From the NCBI GenBank assembly GCA_016713425.1, contig JADJPE010000005.1, forward strand, positions 1,240,001 to 1,304,000: 64,000 bases of DNA. Direction: 5' to 3'. Below are positions 18,749-26,725 of this stretch, in pieces. Origin of the DNA: Deltaproteobacteria bacterium. GTDB lineage: Bacteria; Myxococcota; Kuafuiibacteriia; Kuafuiibacteriales; Kuafuiibacteriaceae. Made by a program: the position numbers and the translations under genes. The notes beneath the pieces were generated by a model that was not told where the DNA came from, did not search any database, and saw only the letters and a list, made by a program, of their open reading frames with translations. How positions within the stretch are numbered: position 1 is the first letter of the stretch; each line of letters begins with the position of its first letter.

Positions 18749-18985
18749 CCCCATCATGGCGCGAATCGCGTGCGCTGCGCTGAGGTGGACGAGGTCCCGC
18801 AGCTGGTCGAGAAGGACTTTGGGGAACGAAGGCGGTCTCTTGAAATCAATGCGGTTGTGGGGCCCCAATGAGGTGCACGGGCCCAGTTTCGAAGTGCTGC
18901 AGCCGTCGCACCGGGTCCTTCTCGACCGGCTGCGGGACCTCGGCCACCGTCAACGAAGCCTCCGATTCCCGACAAGCTCTCTAGC

Positions 18986-19408
18986 CTAGACCGGAGCCGC
19001 GCGCGCGGTCGAATTGGAGGTCACCCAGGCGACCATCTTCTGGTCCGTGCCTTCGATATGGTTTCGGAGCCAGTCGGCGAGAAAGTGAGAGAGCTCCGTC
19101 GTGAAGATGTTCTTTCCCGCCTGAGCGTCCGCGAGCAACACGCCGACCTTCCCGGTCAAGTCCTCGTGGATCTTTCTGTGCTGAGCCAGGCCCGGATATT
19201 TGCTGCGTTCCATGAGCGCTTCCTCGGCGGCGAAGTGTTTGACCACATAGGCAGCCAGCGCCTTGATCGTCGGAACCGTGTGTTCTTTGCCCTTCCCTTG
19301 CTTCATCGCATCGTGGAGCTTGTTCACGAGTCGAAACAGCTCCTTGTGTTGCTCATCCACCGACTTGTCTCCCGTCGCAAAACGATCACTCCACTGGATG
19401 ATACCCAT
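18986..19408 (-). CDS. Bacteriohemerythrin
   Basis: The 140-residue single-domain hemerythrin binds O2 at a non-heme di-iron site. Iron ligands are visible in order: QHKELF (HxxxE-type start with DEQHKELF), VVKHFAAEEALM (HFxxEE), YPGLAQHRKIHEDL (HxxxH) and NHIEGTDQKM (HxxxxD). The N-terminal IIQWSDRFATGDKSVDEQH is the family signature. The strong ribosome binding site GGGAGAAGAG precedes the ATG. It may act in oxygen storage, sensing or iron handling. It is monocistronic. Confidence 0.93.
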   Translation of the reverse strand: MGIIQWSDRFATGDKSVDEQHKELFRLVNKLHDAMKQGKGKEHTVPTIKALAAYVVKHFAAEEALMERSKYPGLAQHRKIHEDLTGKVGVLLADAQAGKNIFTTELSHFLADWLRNHIEGTDQKMVAWVTSNSTARAAPV

Positions 19409-19899
19409 CTACTCTTCTCCCACTCGTGCCGCGCGCAGTCCCCCGTCCAATGCTGTGCGGGCCCTGAATTGATTGTTCGATCGGAAGTCGACCAGTTCTG
19501 CGATTCCTTGAGTCGGGCTTTCTGACGACATGGTTCGAGCTCGACGATCCGTGGGTCGTGATCCACGGTCGATTTAGGCGTCAGCTCGGCGGAAGTCAGC
19601 GCGCTCAGACGGTGGCCTGCGAAGGTAGGCTCATCTGCGTTGATATGCCAGAGCTCGACACGCGGCAACACGGTCGGCGCGAGCACGTGTCGCGAGCGCA
19701 CGGCCAACAATCATCGCGCGACGCATGGTTCGCGACGCATGGTTCGCGACGCGTGGGTCGCGACGCGTGGGTCATCGATCGTCTCGTGGCAGGGGTTATG
19801 CCACCGGTAAGGTACCCGCCGAGCTTCCCGGAGTCAGCTAGGTTCTACGCCTCTTTACGAACGGATCTCGAGCCGGTATGAGGTTCGAGATCAGCCCAC
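19409..19899. other. Intergenic region with 14-bp repeats between hemerythrin and clp genes
   Basis: These 491 bp should contain the divergent promoters of the hemerythrin gene (minus) and the clp gene (plus). No gene is supported. The only marked structure is the 14-bp tandem array at 19717-19772. Confidence 0.5.
19717..19772 (+). repeat. 14-bp tandem repeat, four copies
   Basis: Two copies of CGCGACGCATGGTT are followed by two of CGCGACGCGTGGGT. The paired drift (two and two) mirrors the 7-bp array near HU, where the second half carries a shared substitution. It lies about 130 bp upstream of the clp start. Confidence 0.93.
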
Positions 19900-22815
19900 A
19901 TGACGAGCCTCCCAGAAGCCCCTGAACTCCAGCAGATCCTCGGAGAGGCGCACGACATCTCGGCGTCCACGCAACAACAGCTTGGGACCGTCCACGTGTT
20001 GTTGGCCTTTTTCACGACGCGGAACCAGGCGGGCCGCCTGCTCCGGAATCGGGGCATCGACGAGGATCGCCTTTTACGAGCGCTCGACCCTGGGGCACGA
20101 GAACCGCGAGGCACGATCGATGAGGTCTTTGAGCGGGCAAGCCAGATCGCCGCTGGGTGCGGCGCACGTGAGGTCGACTGCTTGCATGTGCTCGTGGCCA
20201 TGACACGTGCGCGCGACGCGCTGGCCTATAAGCTTCTCGATCAGATGACCGAGCGGATGAGCGCTCTGCGAACGCGCGCGCTGACGATTCTGACCGGCGC
20301 GGTCCCAAGATGGCTCGACGATCGGAGACGGAGCTCCGCCCACGAAGAAGAATACGTCGCGGTCCCTTCGGCGATACCTCATCGTCGCCCACGAGAGCGC
20401 GGCCTCCATGAGGCCCGCGCGCAGGCACTCGTATGGAATCCCCCGATCAGACCCCCCTCCCCAAAGTCGACGCGCCGGGAGTATCCAACCAGGTCCTTCG
20501 AATCCGACGAACGCAGTAGCCGAATGGGCCGAGGACGCCCTCAACCGAACGGTCAAGCGTCCGAACGGCTGCGCAACCATCAGAGCGAGGAGAACAAGCC
20601 GAACGCAATGAACAAGGTGCGCAATGCAGGCGCCATTGCCCCAGGCCCAGGCGCGGCAACCGGCACGGCGCCGAAGGCGGCCCTCGGCGCGGGGCCCAGC
20701 GCGGGGCCCGGCGCGACGCCCGGCGCGACGCCCGGCACGGCATTCGGCGCAGCAACCGGCACGACGCCGAAGGCGACACTTGGCGCGGGGCCCGGCGCGG
20801 CGCCCGGCACGGCGCGCGACACGTTCGGGCCGGCCGCCGCACGCCAGCCAGGACCGAGCGCCGACGGCGTTCTCAATCCGTCGGCCGGCGAGGTTCTGCA
20901 CACGACGGGTCAGAGATCTCCCGACATCCATGCGAATGGCGAACCGCGATCGCAGGTTCCGGCCAGCACATCGTCGGACCCGGCCGCGCCCTGGCTCCTG
21001 CCACCTGCCAAGTATCCGTGGCTGACGAGCCTTGGTCGCAACCTGAGCGCAGAAGCAGCGCGCGGAAAGCTCGATCGTTTGGTGGGTCGGCAGCGTGAGA
21101 TCGAGCAGCTCATCGACATTCTCGGAAAGCGCAGAGGCAACAACCCTTGCCTTCTTGGGGAACCCGGCGTCGGCAAAACGGCCGTGGTCGAAGGTCTCGC
21201 GGCGCACTTCGTCCAGTCCTACACGGGCAACCGCGCTGAGACGTCGATCATCGTCGGGCTCGATGTGGGCGCACTTCTCGTCGGGACGCACTTGCGGGGT
21301 TCCTTCAGCGAAAAGCTGCAAGGGCTTCGAGATGAAGTGAAGCGTTCGAGAGGACGTGTGATCATCTTCTTCGACGAGCTTCACACCTTGGTGGGCGCGG
21401 GGGCAGCGGGTGACGGGCCACAAGATGCCGCGAACGAGCTCAAGAGTGCGCTGGCGCGTGGCGATTTCCCGTGCATTGGCGCATCGACCCATGAGGAGTA
21501 TGCGCTTCACATCGAGCGTGATGCCGCGTTGAAACGACGGTTCGTTCCGGTCTTGGTGCGTGAGCCTTCCGAGGAGGAGGCGATCGCCATGATCCGTCAG
21601 ATCATCGTCGCGTACGCAAAGCACCACGAGGTTCATTTCACGGACGAGTCCATCGAGCATGCGGTGCGCCTGTCGTCGCGCTACCTCAAAGACCGATTCC
21701 TGCCCGACAAGGCGATCGCGCTGCTCGATCTGGCGGGCTCGCGCGTCGCTCGTTCTGGCCACACGGCCGTCACACCCACGACCATCGCCGAGCTGGTCGC
21801 TGAGCGCGTCGATCTTCCAGTCGAGCGTATCCTCGCATCGGACCGGGACCGACTCCTCAACCTCGAGCGGCTCTTGGCGCGAGAGATCGTGGGGCATCGG
21901 GATCAGATCAGCCGCATCGCCGAGGCCATCCGCCGGAGCGCGGCCGGGTTCAGAACGCGCCGGCCGCAAGCCGCCTTTCTCTTCGTAGGCCCGACCGGCG
22001 TCGGAAAGACTGAAACCGCAAGAGCCCTCGCATCAGTCCTTCACGGGCAGGCGGAGAGCATGATCCGTTTCGATCTCTCCGAGTTCTCGGAGAGCCACAC
22101 GGTTTCGAGGCTCATCGGATCCCCCCCCGGCTACGTCGGGCACGATTCGGGTGGTCAACTCACGGAAGCAGTCCGCCAACGCCCTGGGCGCGTGATCTTG
22201 TTCGACGAGATCGAAAAGGCCCACCCAAGCGTGCTTCAAGTTCTACTTCAAGTGCTCGACGAGGGGCGGCTCACCGACGGACGCGGCCGCTCGGTAAGCT
22301 TCGAAGAGACGATCATCATCATGACCTCGAACGCCGGCGCCGACCTCGCCAAGATGAAGCCCCGCATCGGTTTCGATGGTCCAGACGACGCGGAGGAGGA
22401 CCTCGACCGACAGGTTCTCGAGAACGCGAAGCGCCACCTTTCGCCCGAACTCTGGGGACGCATTCAAGAACGCCTCGTGTTTCGCCCGCTCAAGACCGAG
22501 GAAATCCGAGCGATCGCGCGTCTCTTGGCGGCCGACTCGAGCCGACGTCTTTTCACGGAGCGAGGCATCCAATACCAGCTGGACGAGCATGCGGTCGACT
22601 TCCTCCTGGAGCAAGGCGGCTTCGACATCAACCTCGGCGCCCGTCCGATGCGGCATGTCTTGGCCCGGATCGTCGAGGCACCCATCGCGGCTCGGATCCT
22701 CGAGGGCCGACTCCACGCCGACGAGACGGTGTGGATCACGACGCGAAGGAACGGTGGACTTGCCTTCCTCGTCGGCGAGGATCGCACCTCGCTCAGCCAA
22801 CGTCCTTCGTCATAG
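19900..22815 (+). CDS. ClpA-like AAA+ unfoldase with long Ala/Gly/Pro linker
   Basis: The protein has 971 residues. Residues 1-140 form a Clp N-domain (two repeat halves). Residues about 150-395 are a low-complexity linker rich in Gly, Ala, Pro and Thr. AAA-1 follows with Walker A GEPGVGKT at 420-427 and Walker B IIFFDE near 488; AAA-2 has Walker A GPTGVGKT at 697-704 and Walker B VILFDE near 766. There is no coiled-coil middle domain, so it is ClpA/ClpC-like rather than ClpB-like. An IGF tripeptide at 823-825 sits where the ClpP-docking IGL/IGF loop is expected, which suggests it feeds ClpP. The unusual linker separates adaptor binding from the motor. Confidence 0.88.
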   Translation: MTSLPEAPELQQILGEAHDISASTQQQLGTVHVLLAFFTTRNQAGRLLRNRGIDEDRLLRALDPGAREPRGTIDEVFERASQIAAGCGAREVDCLHVLVAMTRARDALAYKLLDQMTERMSALRTRALTILTGAVPRWLDDRRRSSAHEEEYVAVPSAIPHRRPRERGLHEARAQALVWNPPIRPPSPKSTRREYPTRSFESDERSSRMGRGRPQPNGQASERLRNHQSEENKPNAMNKVRNAGAIAPGPGAATGTAPKAALGAGPSAGPGATPGATPGTAFGAATGTTPKATLGAGPGAAPGTARDTFGPAAARQPGPSADGVLNPSAGEVLHTTGQRSPDIHANGEPRSQVPASTSSDPAAPWLLPPAKYPWLTSLGRNLSAEAARGKLDRLVGRQREIEQLIDILGKRRGNNPCLLGEPGVGKTAVVEGLAAHFVQSYTGNRAETSIIVGLDVGALLVGTHLRGSFSEKLQGLRDEVKRSRGRVIIFFDELHTLVGAGAAGDGPQDAANELKSALARGDFPCIGASTHEEYALHIERDAALKRRFVPVLVREPSEEEAIAMIRQIIVAYAKHHEVHFTDESIEHAVRLSSRYLKDRFLPDKAIALLDLAGSRVARSGHTAVTPTTIAELVAERVDLPVERILASDRDRLLNLERLLAREIVGHRDQISRIAEAIRRSAAGFRTRRPQAAFLFVGPTGVGKTETARALASVLHGQAESMIRFDLSEFSESHTVSRLIGSPPGYVGHDSGGQLTEAVRQRPGRVILFDEIEKAHPSVLQVLLQVLDEGRLTDGRGRSVSFEETIIIMTSNAGADLAKMKPRIGFDGPDDAEEDLDRQVLENAKRHLSPELWGRIQERLVFRPLKTEEIRAIARLLAADSSRRLFTERGIQYQLDEHAVDFLLEQGGFDINLGARPMRHVLARIVEAPIAARILEGRLHADETVWITTRRNGGLAFLVGEDRTSLSQRPSS

Positions 22816-22842
22816 CACGCTGAAATCTCGGCCCGTCGACAC

Positions 22843-22900
22843 GAAGGCAAGGAGGCAAGAAGGCAAGGAGGCAAGAAGGCAAGGAGGCAAGAAGGCAGGG
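22843..22900 (+). repeat. 16-bp purine-rich tandem repeat
   Basis: Three full and one partial copy of GAAGGCAAGGAGGCAA lie just after the clp stop codon. The strand is strongly purine-biased. The 16-bp period excludes conserved coding. Confidence 0.93.
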
Positions 22901-22939
22901 AGCACGCCCGCCGGATCGTCGGAATGAGCGTTCGACCGG

Positions 22940-23797
22940 TTGATGTCTCGTTTCAGATCTTGTAGCGCGACATGGATGGACATGAAGGCCTCGTCGGGAA
23001 TCATCTTCGAATCGTGCTCAACAAGCCACCCGTCGCGAATCAGAGAGGCGCTGCTGGTTCTGGCGCTCGCGTGGACGGCCGCATGTTCGCCGAAGATCGC
23101 CGAGATCCAAATCAAAGGACCTCCGAGTTCGGTATCGTCCTCTCGGCTGGCGCCGGAGGCAACCGCGGTGCTCGGATCGCTGTTCCCTGTTTTCGAGAAG
23201 CCCGGTGAAACACTCCAGCTTCGCGTATCGGCCTTCAATCGCGACGGCGCGTATCTAGGTTCAACGCCCGTCGAGTGGAAGAGCTCGGATTTGAGCGTCG
23301 CGACAGTCAGCGCTGATGGACTCGTGACGGTACAGTCGAGCGGCACGTTCATCGTTTCCGCAACAACGACCGACCTCGAGCCAACCCTATCGGCGTCTTT
23401 GTCATTGCGCGCCGTCATCGTTGGATCGGTTCGCATTGCCGGCCAAGACGCAGAGCTCGGGGGCAAAGCCTCGCTTCAGCGAGGATCGGACGGAGCTCAC
23501 ACCAACCGCCTGAAGGCCGATCGGGCGCGGACTCAACCTCTCGAGTTGGCGCTTGGCGAAACGGTCTCCCTGCGTGCCGAAGTGCTCAACGACCGCGACG
23601 AGGTCATCGAGGACGCGAAGGTACGCTGGCGAAGCACGGGCTACGCGGTGAGCGTCACGCCGGAGGGCGAAGTTGAGGGACGCGCCATCGGCAATACGCA
23701 GCTCGTGGCCGAGGCAAAGGGACAGACCGCTCGGATCGATGTGCGCGTTGTCGATTGGCGCCCAAAAGGGCGCGCTTCGCGTTCGCGAGCGCTCTGA
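22940..23797 (+). CDS. Lipoprotein with bacterial Ig-like (Big2) domains
   Basis: The protein has about 285 residues. A hydrophobic stretch LLVLALAWTAAC preceded by Arg residues looks like a lipoprotein signal with Cys near residue 49. Two Ig-like domains follow. The first contains VEWKSSDLSVATVSADGLVTVQSSGTFIVSATT, a typical Big2 pattern (WSSSxxxVATVxxxGxVTxxxxGxAxITA). The second has VRWRSTGYAVSVTPEGEVEGRAIGNTQLVAEAKG. These are adhesion or stalk modules. The start is uncertain: ATGs at 22940, 22976 and 22982 are in frame, and the last gives a more normal signal peptide length. Confidence 0.7.
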   Translation: MMSRFRSCSATWMDMKASSGIIFESCSTSHPSRIREALLVLALAWTAACSPKIAEIQIKGPPSSVSSSRLAPEATAVLGSLFPVFEKPGETLQLRVSAFNRDGAYLGSTPVEWKSSDLSVATVSADGLVTVQSSGTFIVSATTTDLEPTLSASLSLRAVIVGSVRIAGQDAELGGKASLQRGSDGAHTNRLKADRARTQPLELALGETVSLRAEVLNDRDEVIEDAKVRWRSTGYAVSVTPEGEVEGRAIGNTQLVAEAKGQTARIDVRVVDWRPKGRASRSRAL

Positions 23798-23802
23798 TCG
23801 TG

Positions 23803-25503
23803 CTATGGCGCCACGACGTCCTCGGCGTCCATGAAGGCGTCGGGCGGGATCTCATCGCCTTCGAGAAAGAAACGGCCCGATGGATGGCTCATACTCAAGC
23901 ACCGACCGTCGATGAAAAGAATGTACACCGGATCGAGCTCGACTTCGTCGCCAACCTCGATGACCCGAACTCGGGTAGGACAGCTTGTGCGGTCATAGAC
24001 GCGGGCGATCGTCGGCGCTTCGGTGCGCTCGCAACCTTCGAATGATCTGACGTCCAGCACGGGTTCGGTGCACTGCGCGTCTCGATAGAAGAATTCGGAG
24101 GCCGATGAACTCGGAAGACAACGAAGTTTTCCGTCGCCCGCGATCGCAAAGGAGCAGTTTTCGTTGCGCACAGTATCGAAGAGCTGCGCATTGCTTCGAA
24201 AGACGCCGCCGAGCAAGCGGTAGCGGCCTGGAATCAGACGGGCAGAAGGCGGTCCTGATGTTGGCCGCTCAAAAGATGCTTCGACAAAAACATCGTCTTC
24301 AAGCACGGACCCAAGCTGGAAGTCGTTCAACGTCGGTGGAGATTCGGACTGGACGCACGACGTATCGTTCTGCGCATAGACCGACGAAAGCGCGCTGCCG
24401 GTCTCGTAGATTCGCGTGTGCGAGATACAATCAACAAGCTTCCGCTCGCTCGCGAACCTTGGGGCAGTGCAGGTCGCCGTCGACTTCGACTCTGTCGCCA
24501 CCCATAGACTGCACGCTTCGTCTGAGAACCTCGTCGTCTCGACCGATGCACGCGCCTCGGGCAAGCAGCGGGTGACGCCATCGAACGTCCTGCCAAAGCT
24601 ACAGTTTGCGTTCATCGCCGAGTCAACGAAGCCGAGAAAGGCATGGGCACCGTCGTCGGTCGTGAACTCGCGGACAAGCACTCTCCCCAGCGTCGCATCG
24701 AAGTGAGCCTCCCCCGTCGCGAACTGAGCAGGATCCACGAAGGCTCCCGCCTCGTAGTATGCGGCACCCGCGAGCTGGAACGTTGTCGGCACGCAGGCCT
24801 GCGTGACCGCGTCCCGCTGGAATCCAGCTTCGGACGTGATACGAGCGCCAATTTCGTAGAACGAGATCCGCGCGGGACACGTCGTCGTGTCGTAGGTTTG
24901 CATCCATTGCGGGGTGACGCACGCGTCGAGGGCGACCGACGCGACGGGAATCGTGCAGTCCGGGTCGGAGAAATAGCTTGCCGCAAAGGCAACCTTTTCG
25001 CCGGCCGGGACGCAGCGGACGAGCCCATCCGAGGCCGCCGCGAATCGACACGGCGTTTCGAGCAGACTGTCGTGCCAACCATTGGCGATGCGGGCTCCAT
25101 CGGACGCCTCAATGAAGTGTGCCTTGAGCCGCTCTCCGCTTCGATTCTCGGCGCTCGGATAGTAGACGCCAGCATCGGCGGCATCGGCGGCATCGGCGGC
25201 ATCGACGACTTCAGCGTCGCGTTGGGTTCCGTCCGATCCGTCGCTGTCGCCGGCATCCGTGGACGGGCTCGACGCGTCTGACCCGGTACTCGTGCCGCTT
25301 TCGATGTCGGCGAGCTCTCCGTCGCGATCTTGAGCGTCGGTCGCACCATCGTGGTCGACGGTCGGGTCGGCGTCGTGCGCACTCGCGGCGTCGCCTGGAC
25401 TCGCGGGCTCGCGCGCAGCCGAATCAGCCTTGCAGGCGTTGTTCGAAAGCACCAAAGTGAGCGTGAACACGAGCGACCAATGGGTCTCAATCCAGTTCGT
25501 CAC
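23803..25503 (-). CDS. Secreted protein with three Cys-rich DG-RC-P repeats
   Basis: The protein has 566 residues. The GTG at 25503 is chosen because AAGGA lies six bases upstream and a signal peptide follows at once (SLVFTLTLVLSNNAC). An Asp/Ser/Ala-rich linker (residues about 28-120) precedes three repeats of roughly 140-155 residues. Each repeat shows the order CxF, DGxxRC(V/L)P, FxDxxC and a later Cys pair. The even Cys content suggests disulfides in an exported domain. I do not recognise an enzyme fold; similar repeats occur in myxobacterial surface proteins. The C-terminal copy is followed directly by the stop, and the neighbour is convergent. Confidence 0.72.
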   Translation of the reverse strand: MTNWIETHWSLVFTLTLVLSNNACKADSAAREPASPGDAASAHDADPTVDHDGATDAQDRDGELADIESGTSTGSDASSPSTDAGDSDGSDGTQRDAEVVDAADAADAADAGVYYPSAENRSGERLKAHFIEASDGARIANGWHDSLLETPCRFAAASDGLVRCVPAGEKVAFAASYFSDPDCTIPVASVALDACVTPQWMQTYDTTTCPARISFYEIGARITSEAGFQRDAVTQACVPTTFQLAGAAYYEAGAFVDPAQFATGEAHFDATLGRVLVREFTTDDGAHAFLGFVDSAMNANCSFGRTFDGVTRCLPEARASVETTRFSDEACSLWVATESKSTATCTAPRFASERKLVDCISHTRIYETGSALSSVYAQNDTSCVQSESPPTLNDFQLGSVLEDDVFVEASFERPTSGPPSARLIPGRYRLLGGVFRSNAQLFDTVRNENCSFAIAGDGKLRCLPSSSASEFFYRDAQCTEPVLDVRSFEGCERTEAPTIARVYDRTSCPTRVRVIEVGDEVELDPVYILFIDGRCLSMSHPSGRFFLEGDEIPPDAFMDAEDVVAP

Positions 25504-25582
25504 GGGATCCTTGAGTGTAGTGGATGGACACAATGCACACAACCGCCGACTCGATCCCGAGCATGGACCGACCGAAGACGAT

Positions 25583-25690
25583 CTGTTCAACGGACAAGGA
25601 ATCCAGTACGAAGTTGACGAGCATGCGGTGGCCTTCCTCAACCAATCTGGCGACCTCGCCCGCATCCCGGGTGTCCGTCGCATCCCTCGC
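25583..25690 (+). pseudogene. Clp AAA-2 C-terminal remnant
   Basis: In one plus frame, 25583-25651 encodes LFNGQGIQYEVDEHAVAFL and four more residues. This aligns without gaps to residues 884-906 of the ClpA-like protein (22549-22617), with 14 of 23 residues and 47 of 69 bases identical by hand count. The shared core is GIQY, DEHAV, FL. The piece is far too short to be a gene. It lies in the divergent promoter region of the Cys-rich protein and the vWA lipoprotein and partly overlaps the possible start of the latter. It looks like a duplicated scrap or the relic of a second clp gene. Confidence 0.5.
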
Positions 25691-26675
25691 TCGACCGACC
25701 GTGGTGGCCGCGATGCTCCAGTGGGTGTTCTTGCTCGGCTGTGAAGCACCGCACACGATCACGGCAACGTTCGGTGACGAGATTGTCGAAGCGCCGGCAC
25801 GGTCGATGGCGCTGCTGGTTCTCTCGGGTACCAACTGCGACGAGACAGGTACCCAAACGCACGAAGCTCTCGCCAGCGACTCGAGGGTCGTTCTCGAAAA
25901 GCGGGGCAGCTTTCCCGTCTTCGACCAAGCGCTATTGTCGGATCTACCTCGCCACGTCTCTCTCACGTTCGATGTCACGGCGCACGACGCGACGGGCTTG
26001 CAGATCGGACGCGGCTGCAGAGATGGCCTTGAGACTGATGGGCATGCCCTTCACGCCGACGTCGTCCTGCGCACCCTGACGACCTGTCGCACACCACCGC
26101 GCAGCGTCGACCTTACGCTCGTTCTCGACACGTCGGTCCTCGCATCCGTGAGCGACCCGTCCAACAGCCGCTTCTCGGCAATCGCTGAGCGCGTCGTCGA
26201 TGTGGATACTTATCCCGCTGGAACAACCTGGAGTCTCGTGACGTTTGGCGGCGAGGTCATCGAGCAGTCATCGCCCTCCCCCCGAAAAGACTCGGTCAGG
26301 CGCTCGATCTTGGCGCTCGCGGGCAGCGCGAGCGGCGCCCCCCGACTCTATGATGGCCTCGTGTACGCCGCCTCTCACGCTCGGGCGCGCTCGGTCTGTA
26401 CTCATCGACCTGGTCTCCTCGTCGTCGCCGGCGGACCCGAACACCAATCGACCGCCATCTATCAAGACGCGCAGATCAGTCTCTACGGGCGGGCCGGTGA
26501 CACGACCGACGACCTCTACACATTGGGTGTCGCGCTATCGGTCGATGCCTACCGAGACCTCGCCGATGTCGTTCCGATCGAGTCCGGTGAGGTCCTCGAA
26601 GCCTTCACGGCCTCGCAACTCGCGAACAGCCTCGACACCGCCGCGGTCCACTTCAGGCGCCTTGCCGAGCCCTAA
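25671..26675 (+). CDS. Lipoprotein with degenerate von Willebrand A domain
   Basis: The protein has 334 residues from the GTG at 25671; an ATG at 25623 would lengthen the signal peptide. The signal peptide ends with VFLLGC, a good lipobox. The C-terminal two thirds look like a vWA domain: VDLTLVLDTSVLASVSDP, GTTWSLVTFGGEV and RPGLLVVAGGPEH. The MIDAS DxSxS is not intact (DTSVLAS), so metal-dependent ligand binding is doubtful. It is divergent from the Cys-rich protein gene and convergent with the next operon. It could be a surface or predation-related binding protein. Confidence 0.65.
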   Translation: MSVASLARPTVVAAMLQWVFLLGCEAPHTITATFGDEIVEAPARSMALLVLSGTNCDETGTQTHEALASDSRVVLEKRGSFPVFDQALLSDLPRHVSLTFDVTAHDATGLQIGRGCRDGLETDGHALHADVVLRTLTTCRTPPRSVDLTLVLDTSVLASVSDPSNSRFSAIAERVVDVDTYPAGTTWSLVTFGGEVIEQSSPSPRKDSVRRSILALAGSASGAPRLYDGLVYAASHARARSVCTHRPGLLVVAGGPEHQSTAIYQDAQISLYGRAGDTTDDLYTLGVALSVDAYRDLADVVPIESGEVLEAFTASQLANSLDTAAVHFRRLAEP

Positions 26676-26725
26676 CGCGACGGGTGCCCGCTCAGGCTTA
26701 GCTCAGAGATTGTCTCCGGTTCGTT

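Noticed and set aside
19324..19710. Minus-strand frame overlapping the start of the hemerythrin gene
   Set aside because: It overlaps a confident gene in another frame, lacks motifs, and has unusual composition.
25504..25749. N-terminal extension of the Cys-rich protein gene through the clp-like scrap
   Set aside because: A signal peptide starts at GTG 25503 with a ribosome binding site; the extension is antisense to the clp-like sequence and lacks protein character.
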